DNA of 35,169 nt from Clostridia bacterium (GCA_017409875.1 JAFQRW010000001.1:1-35169), one strand, 5' to 3'. Positions 18,787 through 26,150 are shown, counted from the stretch's first letter. The notes: a model not told the origin generated them from the letters alone. A program made the numbers and translations.

Positions 18787-18951
18787 TCAGTCTTTACATT
18801 CAAAAGAATTGCAGTCAGTACATTCAGATTTTGTAGGATTTGCTTCGTGTGTACCAACATTAATGTTGTTTAATGTGCAGTAGTTTTCAGAATCTGAATG
18901 GTACTTGCATGATGTTACGGTGCAGGCAATAGACTTATTGATGTTATCCAT
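18787..18951 (-). CDS. Small cysteine-rich DUF1540 protein
   Basis: A 54-residue protein with six cysteines in the DUF1540 pattern: ACTVTSCKYHSDSENYC, then CTDCNSFEC. The arrangement suggests zinc or another metal, and such proteins are common in spore-forming Clostridia; the function is unknown. I chose ATG 18951 because AAAAGGAGATGTAAAA precedes it. A longer in-frame reading extends into the divergent promoter region and is not supported. It shares a 115-bp intergenic region with the amidase gene. Confidence 0.85.
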   Translation of the reverse strand: MDNINKSIACTVTSCKYHSDSENYCTLNNINVGTHEANPTKSECTDCNSFECKD

Positions 18952-19066
18952 TTTTACATCTCCTTTTAAAATGTTTTTTTGGTACAAACATATTTTTGCC
19001 ATTTTGCTTTTGTTTATTCGTAATAACCAAAAGTTTTTTTTCATAATCTGTTTATTAGGTGATGTT

Positions 19067-19783
19067 ATGGTAATAGGTTTAAGAAAATTTTTACTATTTT
19101 TTATAACTATAATAATATGTGTAATGTCAGTTTTTATAGTAGTAAAGCATGAGGTGCAAAAAACATCTGCAACTCCTCCGCTTGCAGGCAAAAAAATTGT
19201 TGTCGATGCAGGTCACGGTGGTTTAGACGGCGGAGCTATGTCAAAAAGTGGAGTTTTAGAAAAAGATGTAAATTTAAAAATTGCAAATTATTTAAAAAAT
19301 TATTTAGAAAAAAATGGCGCAAAGGTTATTATGACCAGAACAAAAGACCAATCACTTCATTCTGATGATAAGGGGAGTGTAAAAAGTAAAAAACGTTCAG
19401 ATTTGCTGAATCGAAGAAAAACTGCAAATAATTCTGAAGCAGATATTCTCATCAGCGTTCATTTAAATTTCTTTGAACAATCAAAGTATAAAGGTGCTCA
19501 GGTGTTTTATGAATCCGCACACCCCAAAAGCCAAACACTTGCACAGTGCCTGCAACAAGAACTAAAGAACAGTCTTGATAGTGAAAATAACAGGCAGATT
19601 GCTAAAATTGACAGCAGTAAGATATTGTATCAAAATTTAAATTTGCCGTCAGTGCTTGTAGAATGTGGATTTTTGTCTAATCCTGATGAGGCGGAAAAAT
19701 TAAATACAAAACAATATCAGGAAAAAACTGCGCTTGCAATATGTATTGGCATAATAAAATTTTTTGCATTAAAAAGTGCCTGA
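19067..19783 (+). CDS. N-acetylmuramoyl-L-alanine amidase, CwlD-like
   Basis: A 238-residue zinc amidase (Amidase_3). A single N-terminal membrane anchor (about residues 5-27) precedes the catalytic domain. Zinc-site pieces are DAGHGGLDGG (His50), Glu65 in LEKDVNLKIA, and SVHLN. A late VECGFLSN carries the catalytic glutamate. Length, anchor and single-domain build match CwlD, which removes peptides from muramic acid during spore cortex formation, but a vegetative role is possible. The start ATG 19067 has only a weak AGGTGAT site. Upstream in-frame sequence is hydrophobic and not needed. The stop lies inside the terminator. Confidence 0.85.
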   Translation: MVIGLRKFLLFFITIIICVMSVFIVVKHEVQKTSATPPLAGKKIVVDAGHGGLDGGAMSKSGVLEKDVNLKIANYLKNYLEKNGAKVIMTRTKDQSLHSDDKGSVKSKKRSDLLNRRKTANNSEADILISVHLNFFEQSKYKGAQVFYESAHPKSQTLAQCLQQELKNSLDSENNRQIAKIDSSKILYQNLNLPSVLVECGFLSNPDEAEKLNTKQYQEKTALAICIGIIKFFALKSA

Positions 19784-19805
19784 GTATTCAGGCACTAATT
19801 TTTTA
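19774..19805. terminator. Bidirectional terminator between the amidase gene and the hypothetical gene
   Basis: The stem AGTGCCTGA/TCAGGCACT has a GTAT loop, with TTTTTT on one side and AAAAA on the other. It overlaps the stop codons of both converging genes. Confidence 0.88.
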
Positions 19806-20129
19806 TTCTTCGTCTTCGCTTTCGTCATCGGTTGTTGGGGCTTCTGCGTATATTGAAGGTGTAATCCAACCGGATGTAAAGCTTTCTTGAGTGTCAATCT
19901 GGTTAACTTCTTCAATAGCTTCATTGATATCGTCATAGTGGTCGGTAACTGTAATAGTAACCTTGCCACTTGAAATATCAAAAGAGGACAGGGTTTTGTT
20001 GTAATACGGGCCCCTGTAAGTTAAGAAATTTTCACCCATAAAAATAATAGCACCTTTTTCGGATGCAGGACCGTTTCCTGATACTTTAATAATGTCGCCA
20101 ACATTATAACTTGTTTTAGAATATACCAA
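19803..20129 (-). CDS. Hypothetical protein with acidic tail
   Basis: A 108-residue protein of unknown function. The N-terminal ~35 residues (SYNVGDIIKVSG, then EKGAIIFMGENFLTYRG) suggest a small beta-barrel. The last dozen residues are almost all acidic (DDESEDEE). The start is TTG, placed by AGGAGGTAATTCT just upstream, and the gene has a good promoter of its own. It is divergent from perR, but no PerR box overlaps its promoter. Confidence 0.65.
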   Translation of the reverse strand: MVYSKTSYNVGDIIKVSGNGPASEKGAIIFMGENFLTYRGPYYNKTLSSFDISSGKVTITVTDHYDDINEAIEEVNQIDTQESFTSGWITPSIYAEAPTTDDESEDEE

Positions 20130-20170
20130 AAGAATTACCTCCTAATTTGTTTATATTAAAATATGAAATA

Positions 20171-20199
20171 AGTATAGCACATTTTTGTTTATTTATCAA
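20171..20199 (-). promoter_or_regulatory. Promoter for the hypothetical gene 19803-20129
   Basis: On the minus strand a -35 TTGATA and a -10 TATACT are separated by 17 bp, about 40 bases before the TTG start. Confidence 0.6.
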
Positions 20200-20235
20200 G
20201 TGCTAATTAAAAATTAAAAAAATTTCAAAAAAGTA

Positions 20236-20264
20236 TTGACAAAAACAAAAAGTAGTGTTATTAT
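20236..20264 (+). promoter_or_regulatory. Promoter of the perR-rubrerythrin operon
   Basis: A consensus -35 TTGACA and a -10 TATTAT have 17-bp spacing, 50 bp before the perR start. The PerR-type operator begins five bases downstream, at the transcription start. Confidence 0.8.
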
Positions 20265-20268
20265 TTAA

Positions 20269-20283
20269 TTGTAATAATTACAA
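20269..20283 (+). promoter_or_regulatory. PerR box
   Basis: TTGTAATAATTACAA is a perfect 7-1-7 inverted repeat. It differs from the Bacillus PerR box (TTATAATNATTATAA) only at matched positions in each arm. Its place at the transcription start fits autorepression by the downstream regulator, relieved by peroxide. Confidence 0.8.
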
Positions 20284-20313
20284 AAATGAAATTAATACAA
20301 AAGGGTGGTGAGC

Positions 20314-20703
20314 ATGAAAGTTATAGAAGTATTGCAAAAAAAAGGAATAAGGCCATCTATTACGAGAGTGAAAATTTTAGAATATTTAAGGAGTGTTTGT
20401 TCACATCCTACAGTTTCTGAGGTTTATGCAGCATTGATTGATGAAATTCCTACGTTATCACTCACAACAGTGTATAACACTTTAAAACTTTTTGCTGAAA
20501 ATGGAATAGTCAAAGCCCTGACTATTGACGGTACTAACATAAGATATGATGGTTGTACTGATTTTCATGGTCATTTTATGTGCTCTCAGTGCGGGACAGT
20601 ATATGATTTCGAAATTTCGAGTGCAGGTGAAAAAGGACTTGAGAATTTTAAAGTTTCGACTAAAGAAGTATTTTACAGTGGCGTGTGTAGCCAGTGTTTA
20701 TAA
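20314..20703 (+). CDS. perR: Peroxide-responsive repressor of the Fur/PerR family
   Basis: A 129-residue Fur-family repressor. The winged helix spans about residues 10-75, with SLTTVYNTLKLF as recognition helix. Structural zinc cysteines are CSQC at 90-93 and CSQC at 125-128. Metal-sensing positions line up with Bacillus PerR at an offset of six: His31, Asp79, His85, His87 and Asp98. An aspartate at the last position is the PerR-type choice (Fur has Glu), so oxidation sensing is likely. I chose ATG 20314 behind AAGGGTGGTGAG. It is followed 25 bp later by rubrerythrin. Confidence 0.88.
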   Translation: MKVIEVLQKKGIRPSITRVKILEYLRSVCSHPTVSEVYAALIDEIPTLSLTTVYNTLKLFAENGIVKALTIDGTNIRYDGCTDFHGHFMCSQCGTVYDFEISSAGEKGLENFKVSTKEVFYSGVCSQCL

Positions 20704-20728
20704 AATTTATTAAAAAGGGGAAATTAAT

Positions 20729-21316
20729 ATGAAAAAATTTGTATGTTCAGTTTGTGGTTATGTTCATGAGGGAGAGTCTGCTCCTGAAAAATGTCCGGTA
20801 TGCAAAGTTCCGGCTGAAAAGTTTAATGTTATGAAAGAAGGAACAGCACTTGCTGCAGAACACGTATACGGCGTGTATGGTCAGACAGTTAAGAATAATC
20901 CTGATATAAGCGAGGAAGATAAAAAGTACATTTTTGAACAGCTTATGGCTAATTTTAACGGCGAATGTGCAGAAGTTGGTATGTATCTTTGCATGGCACG
21001 CATTGCACATAGAGAAGGTTATCCTGAAATTGGTCTTTACTGGGAAAAGGCAGCTTATGAAGAGGCAGAACATGCTGCGAAATTTGCTGAGCTTTTAGGT
21101 GAGGATTTGGAACCAAATATGAAAGCTACTACAAAAGATAACCTCAGATGGAGAGTTGACTGTGAGTATGGTGCAACTCAGGGTAAATTTGATTTAGCAT
21201 CATGTGCAAAGAAAAACGGCCTTGATGCCATCCACGATACAGTTCATGAAATGGCTCGCGACGAGGCTCGACACGGCAAGGCATTTGAAGGTTTCCTCAA
21301 TAGGTTCTTCAAGTAA
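20729..21316 (+). CDS. Reverse rubrerythrin (NADH peroxidase type), 3' end rewritten by the integrated element
   Basis: A 195-residue protein that reduces hydrogen peroxide in anaerobes. A rubredoxin domain comes first (Cys6, Cys9, Cys22, Cys25), which defines the reverse form. The four-helix diiron domain follows, with E112-A-E-H115 and E179-A-R-H182. The codons for E179 to H182 contain the GAGGCTCG core of the integrative element. Residues up to about 181 are therefore original and the final dozen ([12 protein letters not shown]) are supplied by the element. The original ending (RGLEGLLKRYFK) survives at 32040-32085. The reading frame is restored, so the enzyme should be functional. It is the second gene of the perR operon. 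Confidence 0.92.
   Translation: MKKFVCSVCGYVHEGESAPEKCPVCKVPAEKFNVMKEGTALAAEHVYGVYGQTVKNNPDISEEDKKYIFEQLMANFNGECAEVGMYLCMARIAHREGYPEIGLYWEKAAYEEAEHAAKFAELLGEDLEPNMKATTKDNLRWRVDCEYGATQGKFDLASCAKKNGLDAIHDTVHEMARDEARHGKAFEGFLNRFFK
21263..21270 (+). other. Left attachment core (attL)
   Basis: GAGGCTCG, identical to the core at 32032-32039. The similarity continues as CA and GG with changes only at third codon positions, because both copies encode E-A-R-H-G. The true crossover span cannot be narrowed beyond this block by eye. Confidence 0.8.
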
Positions 21317-21322
21317 GATAAA

Positions 21323-21353
21323 TAAAGGGTTTGGAACACTCCAAACCCTTTTG
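21323..21353 (+). terminator. Terminator after rubrerythrin, supplied by the element
   Basis: The stem AAGGGTTTGG/CCAAACCCTT with a six-base loop is followed by TTG, and lies seven bases beyond the stop. Because it lies inside the element it would stop perR-rubrerythrin transcripts at the new left junction. Confidence 0.75.
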
Positions 21354-21450
21354 TTATGCCATTTTTCTTTGATTTTTATAGTTTAGTTCACGAAACCACA
21401 GTCATCAGGTGTTATCCAGAATTCCACTGTGTTTTTTACTGTTTTTTTGT

Positions 21451-21526
21451 GAAAAGGTGGGCAGTTGGTGGGCAAAGCCCACCTAAAAACTGCTCTGCCC
21501 ACCACGAAAAATGCCATTTGCCCACC
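21451..21526. repeat. Subterminal GGTGGGC repeats, left end
   Basis: The heptamer GGTGGGC occurs twice directly (21456, 21467) and three times inverted (21477, 21497, 21520). The central pair forms the perfect hairpin GGTGGGC-AAA-GCCCACC. A 26-bp stretch starting at 21451 is repeated exactly and in the same orientation at 31946. These are candidate integrase arm-type or Xis binding sites. The ~220 bases between the rubrerythrin stop and the first element gene otherwise hold only the terminator. Confidence 0.65.
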
Positions 21527-21535
21527 AAAAAATTA

Positions 21536-22108
21536 TCAAATATTACTGTTAATAAACCCTTTAACTTCTCCTTTTGCTCTGGTGTTTTCCTTATCAACCT
21601 TTAATTCTTTTAATATAGATATTCTGCCAACCACTTCTTGAATATCAATTCTTTTTCTTTCCTCAAAACAATATTCTACTGCATACATAAAGTTTAAATC
21701 ATAAAACTTTGCATAATATTTTGGGTTAATAACAACATACTTGTTTCTTCCTACTTTATAAAATGCTATCAAGTTTAATTTTTCAAGCATATTTAATGTG
21801 TTGTATGTATGAACAACAGAATACCCCATTTTGTCTGCTATCTCTTTAACAGACAATTTCAAAAGGTTTGTATCTGCCTCAATATGCTTGGCATTGATAT
21901 TTACAAGCAGAATAAAAAAGTTAATATATTTTTTATCTACACCAGATTTATTTGCAAGAAAGTCTAATGCAGTTGTATGTATTTTCATAAACTTTCTTTT
22001 ATCTTTTTTCTTTTTCTCTGGAAGAACAAAAGTAGAATAACCTTTACTTGCTATGCTTGAAAGTTCTGCCCAGATTTCTATGTGTTCATTATTTTTGTTT
22101 TGTTTCAT
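21536..22108 (-). CDS. RepL-like winged-helix protein
   Basis: A 190-residue basic protein. Residues about 55-150 follow the layout of Firmicute plasmid RepL proteins: a KFMKIHTTALDFL opening, a helix-turn-helix with LSVKEIADKMGYSVVHTYNTLNMLEKLNLI, and a wing ending in YVVINPKYYAKF. RepL initiates replication of some small Gram-positive plasmids. Here it could replicate an excised circle or act as a regulator. I chose ATG 22108, behind AGGGGGTG. It is the outermost gene at the left end and is transcribed toward attL. Not one CpG was seen in it. Confidence 0.55.
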   Translation of the reverse strand: MKQNKNNEHIEIWAELSSIASKGYSTFVLPEKKKKDKRKFMKIHTTALDFLANKSGVDKKYINFFILLVNINAKHIEADTNLLKLSVKEIADKMGYSVVHTYNTLNMLEKLNLIAFYKVGRNKYVVINPKYYAKFYDLNFMYAVEYCFEERKRIDIQEVVGRISILKELKVDKENTRAKGEVKGFINSNI

Positions 22109-22252
22109 ATACACCCCCTAACAAGAGATAAATCATAAACTGAACTTTATAATAATATAAAATGCAGTTTATATTAAAAAACCTTTGAAATGCCCACTAT
22201 AACTTAAATTGTGAGCATTTTTTTATTTTTCTTATTCTTACTCTTATTAGTA

Positions 22253-22678
22253 TTATTCTATATCTGCTATATCTATTAAATCATTTTTGAAAACAAAACA
22301 AATCTCTTTCAAATCTCTACACTCTGTTATTACATACTCAATATTTAATATTCTAAAATATGTTTGAAAGAAAGCAAAAACTTCTGGAAACCAATTCCTA
22401 ATCTTTAAAATGCCATTAGAAAAATAAATCTCTGCATTGTCATACATACTACTTGCATACTCTGTTATGTATTCAACCAATCTGTATTGATTTACTGCAA
22501 TAAAACCCTTTATATTTTCCACTACTCCTTTTTGCAAAAGAGAAGAAACAACATAAGAAATATTTGGTTGAGTGCAACCTATGGCAGATGCCATCTCCTC
22601 TTGGTTAAAATGAAATTGTTTGTTGTTTAATAGTGATAATGTTAAAATCTCACTGCTGTTAATGAAAAATGCTCCCAT
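22253..22678 (-). CDS. Winged-helix DNA-binding protein
   Basis: A 141-residue protein. The N-terminal ~60 residues form a winged helix: ILTLSLLNNKQFHFNQEEMA, then the recognition helix IGCTQPNISYVVSSLLQKGVVE. The rest (from about residue 75) is aromatic-rich, with no recognised domain. The ATG at 22678 is fixed by AAGGAGGTGG six bases upstream; a longer frame is not credible. The gene start is preceded by a cluster of TTTATAT-type inverted repeats that it, or the RepL-like protein, may bind. A replication or copy-control role is possible but unproven. Confidence 0.6.
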   Translation of the reverse strand: MGAFFINSSEILTLSLLNNKQFHFNQEEMASAIGCTQPNISYVVSSLLQKGVVENIKGFIAVNQYRLVEYITEYASSMYDNAEIYFSNGILKIRNWFPEVFAFFQTYFRILNIEYVITECRDLKEICFVFKNDLIDIADIE

Positions 22679-22710
22679 TTTCCACCTCCTTAAAAATAAT
22701 ATAGTTTTGA

Positions 22711-22790
22711 GTTTATATAAATATAAACCCATTTATATTTGTTTTAACACCATTTTATATTACTGTCAAATTATAAACATATTTATATTT
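22711..22790. promoter_or_regulatory. TTTATAT inverted and direct repeats upstream of the winged-helix gene
   Basis: GTTTATAT-AA-ATATAAAC is a palindrome with eight-base arms, followed by CCATTTATATTTG and further ATTTATATT and TTATAAAC copies. CCATTTATATT occurs again at 26515 within another palindrome. Iteron or operator function is the likely reading. Confidence 0.45.
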
Positions 22791-22956
22791 TGGTAAAGGG
22801 TTCAAAGGTCTTTTAAGTAGGTACTTTGAAATAAAACTGGTCAAAAAAGTCAAAAACTAAATCTGGACCAGATTTTCTCTAGATTTAATTTCTGCAAAAA
22901 ATAACCAGTTTTTAAAAATAGGCATTTCAAGGACTACTAAACAGATATTTTGAAAT
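22789..22956 (+). repeat. Repeat block A: rubrerythrin tail, palindromic middle, rubrerythrin tail
   Basis: Two rubrerythrin-3'-end-like segments (22792-22831, translating GKGFKGLLSRYFE, and 22922-22956, translating AFQGLLNRYFE) flank about 90 bp. That middle is bounded by AAAACTGGT and ACCAGTTTT and contains AAATCTGG-A-CCAGATTT. The whole is duplicated in block B, with a 37-bp perfect match (22881-22917 to 30445-30481). No open reading frame covers it, and the tails lack the upstream E-A-R-H codons. Confidence 0.75.
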
Positions 22957-22992
22957 AAAAAAACTACCAACTAAAACAGTTGATAGTTTGCT
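22957..22992 (-). terminator. Terminator of the SLOG protein gene
   Basis: On the minus strand, AAACTATCAACT pairs with AGTTGGTAGTTT (one G-T pair), followed by a T run that overlaps the end of repeat block A. Confidence 0.75.
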
Positions 22993-22993
22993 T

Positions 22994-23485
22994 TTAATCT
23001 TCTATTGGTCTTGGAGAAATATTAAAAATCTCTTTCTTTTTTCTTCTGGCATAGGTAAAGGTTCTGTATGCTCCCCCATAATGTCTTTCTATGTAGCAAA
23101 TAACATACTCACAGTTATCTACAACATATTCATTTCCTTTTATGATTTGGAACTTCTGGGGAGTGTTTAAGGGTATATCTGCCATAAGAATATTATCATA
23201 ATCTTTATAGTATAGTTCCCTATACTCATTTATGCCTTTGGTTATATATGGAATAACCAACTCTAATTTTATGTCTTTATAAGTTTTCTGCAACTCTCTT
23301 ATAACAGAAGAACAACACCCATCAAATCTGCCATAATGCCCAACCCAAAACTCACTGACATTATGGTTTAAAACCAAATCTTCTGCTATTGCTTTTATTT
23401 TTTCTCTTGTATCTGTGTCATAAGATATATCACTATGCCCACAGAAACAACACCTTAAAATATTATTCTTCATATTTTTACTCAT
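22994..23485 (-). CDS. SLOG-fold protein, DUF1273-like
   Basis: A 163-residue soluble protein of the SLOG/Rossmann superfamily, close to the DUF1273 (YpsA-like) group. It has CCFCGHSDI at the start (the family often has CCFTGHR), FWVGHYGRFDGCCSSVIRELQ at about 50-70, LELVIPYI, and CEYVICYIERHYGGAYRTFTYARRKKKEIFNI-type text at the end, where GGAY and the basic helix are typical. SLOG proteins bind nucleotide ligands and several act in phage or plasmid conflict systems. The ligand here is unknown. The start ATG lacks a clear ribosome site, and a second ATG lies four codons in. Confidence 0.78.
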   Translation of the reverse strand: MSKNMKNNILRCCFCGHSDISYDTDTREKIKAIAEDLVLNHNVSEFWVGHYGRFDGCCSSVIRELQKTYKDIKLELVIPYITKGINEYRELYYKDYDNILMADIPLNTPQKFQIIKGNEYVVDNCEYVICYIERHYGGAYRTFTYARRKKKEIFNISPRPIED

Positions 23486-23492
23486 TATAATA

Positions 23493-23525
23493 GTAAAATA
23501 GCAACTCCTTATGAGTTGCCATTTT
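23493..23525 (-). terminator. Terminator after the small membrane protein gene
   Basis: On the minus strand GCAACTC-ATAAG-GAGTTGC is followed by TATTTTAC, eleven bases or so after the stop. The T run is short, so some read-through into the SLOG gene is possible. That gene has no clear promoter of its own in this gap. Confidence 0.6.
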
Positions 23526-23535
23526 GCTTATGTAG

Positions 23536-23871
23536 TTATGGTTTAATTGGAATATCACATTGTAAAAATGCTTTTCTTAACTCATCTTTAATGTTTTGAG
23601 AAACATTAGGACTTTCTTTAACAATTTCCCATGCTTGTATTTGTTTCAATTTTCTCTCAACAACAAGACTGCCACTATTTTCGCCTGGTCTAATATTTCT
23701 TAAAATAAAAGAATTTGCATTTTTAAATGCAGGAATATATTCAGTAACAGTTTCATCAGTTGGGTTAATTATCATTGCTTTTCTCTTTTTCCCTTCAATA
23801 GAATTCATAGAAACCCAATATATTCCATAAACAAATATTACTACAAGCAGAATAGGAACAATAACACTCAT
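23536..23871 (-). CDS. Small membrane-anchored protein of unknown function
   Basis: A 111-residue protein with one N-terminal transmembrane helix (SVIVPILLVVIFVYGIYWV) followed by a basic stretch (KKRK) and a soluble remainder. I recognise no domain. ATG 23871 follows GGTGAG at five bases; a GTG three codons earlier is an alternative that would abut the lipoprotein stop. It is directly downstream of the lipoprotein gene and presumably in the same transcript, so the two may work together at the membrane. Confidence 0.6.
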   Translation of the reverse strand: MSVIVPILLVVIFVYGIYWVSMNSIEGKKRKAMIINPTDETVTEYIPAFKNANSFILRNIRPGENSGSLVVERKLKQIQAWEIVKESPNVSQNIKDELRKAFLQCDIPIKP

Positions 23872-23880
23872 AAATCTCAC

Positions 23881-24372
23881 CTACTTTCTTTTGTAATATA
23901 TAGCATTTGCTCTGCCATATTTACTGAAATCACCAGAATACATACCATATTGAATTAAAGTGTCACCATTTAATTCATATTCTTGTCTCTCTGTTTTTCC
24001 ATCACTCACTGAAATTATTTCTAATTCAGTATCACTAATAATTTTAAAAGGTGTAGATAGTGTTTTATCTTCACAACATACAATCTTATTATCTTTTGTG
24101 AATTCCCACTCTGCTCCTTGATAATAATATTTTTCAAATGTTTCCAACATAAAAACTCTCATTGGACCATCATACACTTCATATTTATCAACTACCCAAG
24201 TCCCATAAATACTGCTTTCTGTTTTGCTCTCCACTGTTTCTGTTTCTTGCGATACAACTTCATTATTTGGTTGCTCTGTCTTTGTATCTTCCTTATTGCC
24301 ACAACCTGCAAGAGAACAGATTGCCACTACTGACAGAACAAGAGCAATAATTCTTTTATTTGCTATCAACAA
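23881..24372 (-). CDS. Lipoprotein with lipocalin-like domain
   Basis: An exported protein of about 163 residues. A signal sequence ends in the lipobox SLAGC, whose cysteine would be lipidated. A Ser/Thr/Glu-rich linker follows to about residue 55. The C-terminal ~105 residues begin YGTWVVDKYEV and continue WEFTKDNKIVC and TPFKIISDTELEI, as in small lipocalin-like beta-barrels of Firmicute lipoproteins. The start is uncertain: GTG 24378 overlaps the ribosome site AAGGGG, so TTG 24372 or 24369 is likelier. Ligand unknown. It is probable cargo of the element. Confidence 0.65.
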   Translation of the reverse strand: MLIANKRIIALVLSVVAICSLAGCGNKEDTKTEQPNNEVVSQETETVESKTESSIYGTWVVDKYEVYDGPMRVFMLETFEKYYYQGAEWEFTKDNKIVCCEDKTLSTPFKIISDTELEIISVSDGKTERQEYELNGDTLIQYGMYSGDFSKYGRANAIYYKRK

Positions 24373-24467
24373 AATCACCCCTTAATATAATTACTGACTT
24401 TTATTATACCACAAATACAGATAATAGTCAATAAACATTAACTAAAATCTTTATTTTGTCAAAATGC

Positions 24468-24500
24468 AACAAAAAAACAATGCTATCATTTAGCATTGTT
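24468..24500 (-). terminator. Terminator of the Cro/C1-type repressor gene
   Basis: On the minus strand ACAATGCTA-AATGA-TAGCATTGT is followed by TTTTTTTG. The gene's TGA stop is in the hairpin loop. Confidence 0.85.
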
Positions 24501-24824
24501 CTTAAAGTCCTTAAATATCTCTATATTTTTAAGTAGCAAATCTTTTTCCTTTGGTGTAAAGGTTTCAGTTAGTTCAATAACCTTATTTGCAAAATGTGTG
24601 CTCCCAGATTTACTGTTCAAATCTCCAAACACCAGACTGTCTATTGAAACTTCCAAGACATTTGCAATCTTTACTATTGTTTCAAGTGATGGTATTCCTT
24701 TTGCTCTTTCAATTTGACCAATAAAGGTGGTGGAACAGTCCAGTTTTTCTGCCAGTTGTTCAAGAGTATATTTTTTTAGTTTCCTTTGTTTTCTTATTTG
24801 CTTTCCCATTAACTCATAATTCAA
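24486..24824 (-). CDS. Cro/C1-type HTH transcriptional repressor
   Basis: A 112-residue regulator. An HTH_3 domain occupies about residues 8-62 (IRKQRKLKKYTLEQLAEKLD, then CSTTFIGQIERAKGIPSLET). A ~35-residue tail with TFTPKEKDLLLKNIEIF may dimerise. The start is read as TTG 24824, behind AGGTAGGTG at eight bases; an internal ATG six codons on has a poorer site. A two-codon ATG-TTT-TGA minigene overlaps this start. It sits just downstream of the minus-strand recombinase and may regulate excision genes. Confidence 0.8.
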   Translation of the reverse strand: MNYELMGKQIRKQRKLKKYTLEQLAEKLDCSTTFIGQIERAKGIPSLETIVKIANVLEVSIDSLVFGDLNSKSGSTHFANKVIELTETFTPKEKDLLLKNIEIFKDFKNNAK

Positions 24825-24915
24825 AACATTAACACCTACCTTTATTTTAATTATACTGCCTTGTAGGTATTATTAACAGAACTTGAAATCTCAAAACATT
24901 AACCACAATCTGTAT

Positions 24916-25914
24916 TTAACTGTATAAATAAATCTGTTTCAAGTCCTTTCTTTCCCCAGAGTGAGAAAGATGCCTTTGTATCACAAAACTTTCTGCTTTC
25001 TCTCTGCTCCAACCTTTATCAAGATAATATTGTAGTGCAATCTGGCAGTGATATTTTCTAAACTCGTGATTTTTTCCACTGACTGTCAAACCCAACTCTT
25101 TTGTGATTTTCCTTATTTCATTACTCATAGTCAGTCTTGCTAATTTTGTGTCCTTTGGTAAATCAAAAAGTCTGTCAGTTGGGTTCTTTCCTTTTATAAG
25201 TTCTGCAAAAAAATCTCTATACTGTGGCAGTATTGGTCTATAACTGTCTTTGCCACCTTTCCCTATGATATGTACTGTTGAATATGTGTCTATTCTTCCA
25301 TCTTTTGCAGTGGTAGTGTAAGTATGGGTATCAAGATTTATGTCTTTTACTTTTATATTGACTTCAAAAATTCTACAACCTATAAAGCAGAGAGTTTTTA
25401 TAATGTTCTGTTTATCACTGGGATAATTATAGATTTTTTCAATCTCTGCATTAGTGTATATTCTGGCAGAATTAGTTTTATATGTATCTTCCACCTTATG
25501 TGCCTTGACTTCTGGTGTGTAAAACTGCTCACACCCAAACTTCTTGCTACAAGCAATAGAAATCTTTTCCAACATATTCTTGTATGCTGCAACAGTCTTT
25601 TTACTGCAACCTTGCTTGGTGTTTAGGTAGTCCAGACACATTTGTGGTGTTATCTGCTTAACCATTTTTATGTTGTAGTTCTCCTTTAAGAACTTAACAA
25701 AGTTTTTGCTTTTCTCTGCCAGATTCTGTGCAGACCTTTGAGAGAAAATATAGTTAATGCTTGTCCCATTTCTCTTAAACTCCCTTTTGCCCACTGACTG
25801 AAACTGTGTCCCATTTTCTCTGTTGTAAATCTCTGTTCTTTTCTCTTGGTTTTGCATATTTATTTCTGCAAGTGCAGTGTGTATTTGATAACCCAGTGAT
25901 TTATTTTTGCCCAT
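24916..25914 (-). CDS. Second tyrosine recombinase
   Basis: A 332-residue site-specific recombinase, distinct from the xis-linked integrase. An N-terminal SAM-like core-binding domain lies at about 60-125. The catalytic domain has Arg181 (GCRIFEV), Lys219/222 (IIGKGGKDSYRPIL), His283 and Arg286 (HEFR), His318 (HLSHSG) and a nucleophile at Tyr329 or Tyr331, three residues or fewer from the end. All catalytic positions are present, so it should be active. I chose ATG 25914 behind AAAGGGGG. It lies 150 bp from a 42-bp inverted repeat that has the shape of a recombinase core site. It may resolve multimers of a circular form. Confidence 0.85.
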   Translation of the reverse strand: MGKNKSLGYQIHTALAEINMQNQEKRTEIYNRENGTQFQSVGKREFKRNGTSINYIFSQRSAQNLAEKSKNFVKFLKENYNIKMVKQITPQMCLDYLNTKQGCSKKTVAAYKNMLEKISIACSKKFGCEQFYTPEVKAHKVEDTYKTNSARIYTNAEIEKIYNYPSDKQNIIKTLCFIGCRIFEVNIKVKDINLDTHTYTTTAKDGRIDTYSTVHIIGKGGKDSYRPILPQYRDFFAELIKGKNPTDRLFDLPKDTKLARLTMSNEIRKITKELGLTVSGKNHEFRKYHCQIALQYYLDKGWSREKAESFVIQRHLSHSGERKDLKQIYLYS

Positions 25915-26062
25915 TTTCAAAATACCCCCTTTTAAATAAGTATTCACTAAAAATATTGTCATTTTCAGTGATTTTTTCATAAAAAATGATTTTACACATT
26001 TTTTATGATTTTTTTCTTATTAAATACATTTTATTCCTTTTTATTTCTTTTTTCTGGTGCAG

Positions 26063-26104
26063 TGCAAAATTGTTTAGGTTTAAATCAACCTAACCAATTT
26101 TGCA
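26063..26104. repeat. 18-bp inverted repeat with 6-bp spacer
   Basis: The left arm TGCAAAATTGTTTAGGTT and right arm AACCTAACCAATTTTGCA match at 17 of 18 positions around TAAATC. Two inverted arms about a six-base spacer is the layout of tyrosine recombinase core sites such as dif. An operator is the alternative. It is the first of a row of strong hairpins that fill the ~690-bp gap between genes. Confidence 0.7.
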
Positions 26105-26110
26105 ACATTT

Positions 26111-26147
26111 TTTGGTATAATAAAAAACCGGTTTTTATTGTACCAAA
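26111..26147. repeat. Inverted repeat centred on CCGG, overlapping an extended -10
   Basis: The arms TTTGGTATAATAAAAA and TTTTTATTGTACCAAA match except for one base and a one-base bulge, around ACCGG. The left arm contains TGGTATAAT, an extended -10 promoter form that also recurs at 31095 and 31837. The CCGG is one of the very few CpGs in the element. Confidence 0.6.
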
Positions 26148-26150
26148 TAT

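Noticed and set aside
18905..19066. A 54-residue N-terminal extension of the amidase.
   Set aside because: It overlaps the DUF1540 gene and its ribosome site on the other strand. The shorter start gives a normal membrane anchor and family length.
21451..21526. Repeated GGTGGGC units considered as a CRISPR array.
   Set aside because: The units are only seven bases, in mixed orientation and irregularly spaced, and no cas genes are present. Integrase or Xis sites fit better.
21356..21604. An 82-residue plus-strand reading frame over the left end of the element.
   Set aside because: It covers the GGTGGGC repeats and the end of the RepL-like gene on the opposite strand, without a ribosome site. 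I take it as a shadow.
22789..22956. Repeat block considered as an insertion sequence or a MITE.
   Set aside because: There is no transposase, no target-site duplication that I can define, and its ends are direct rubrerythrin-tail copies rather than terminal inverted repeats.
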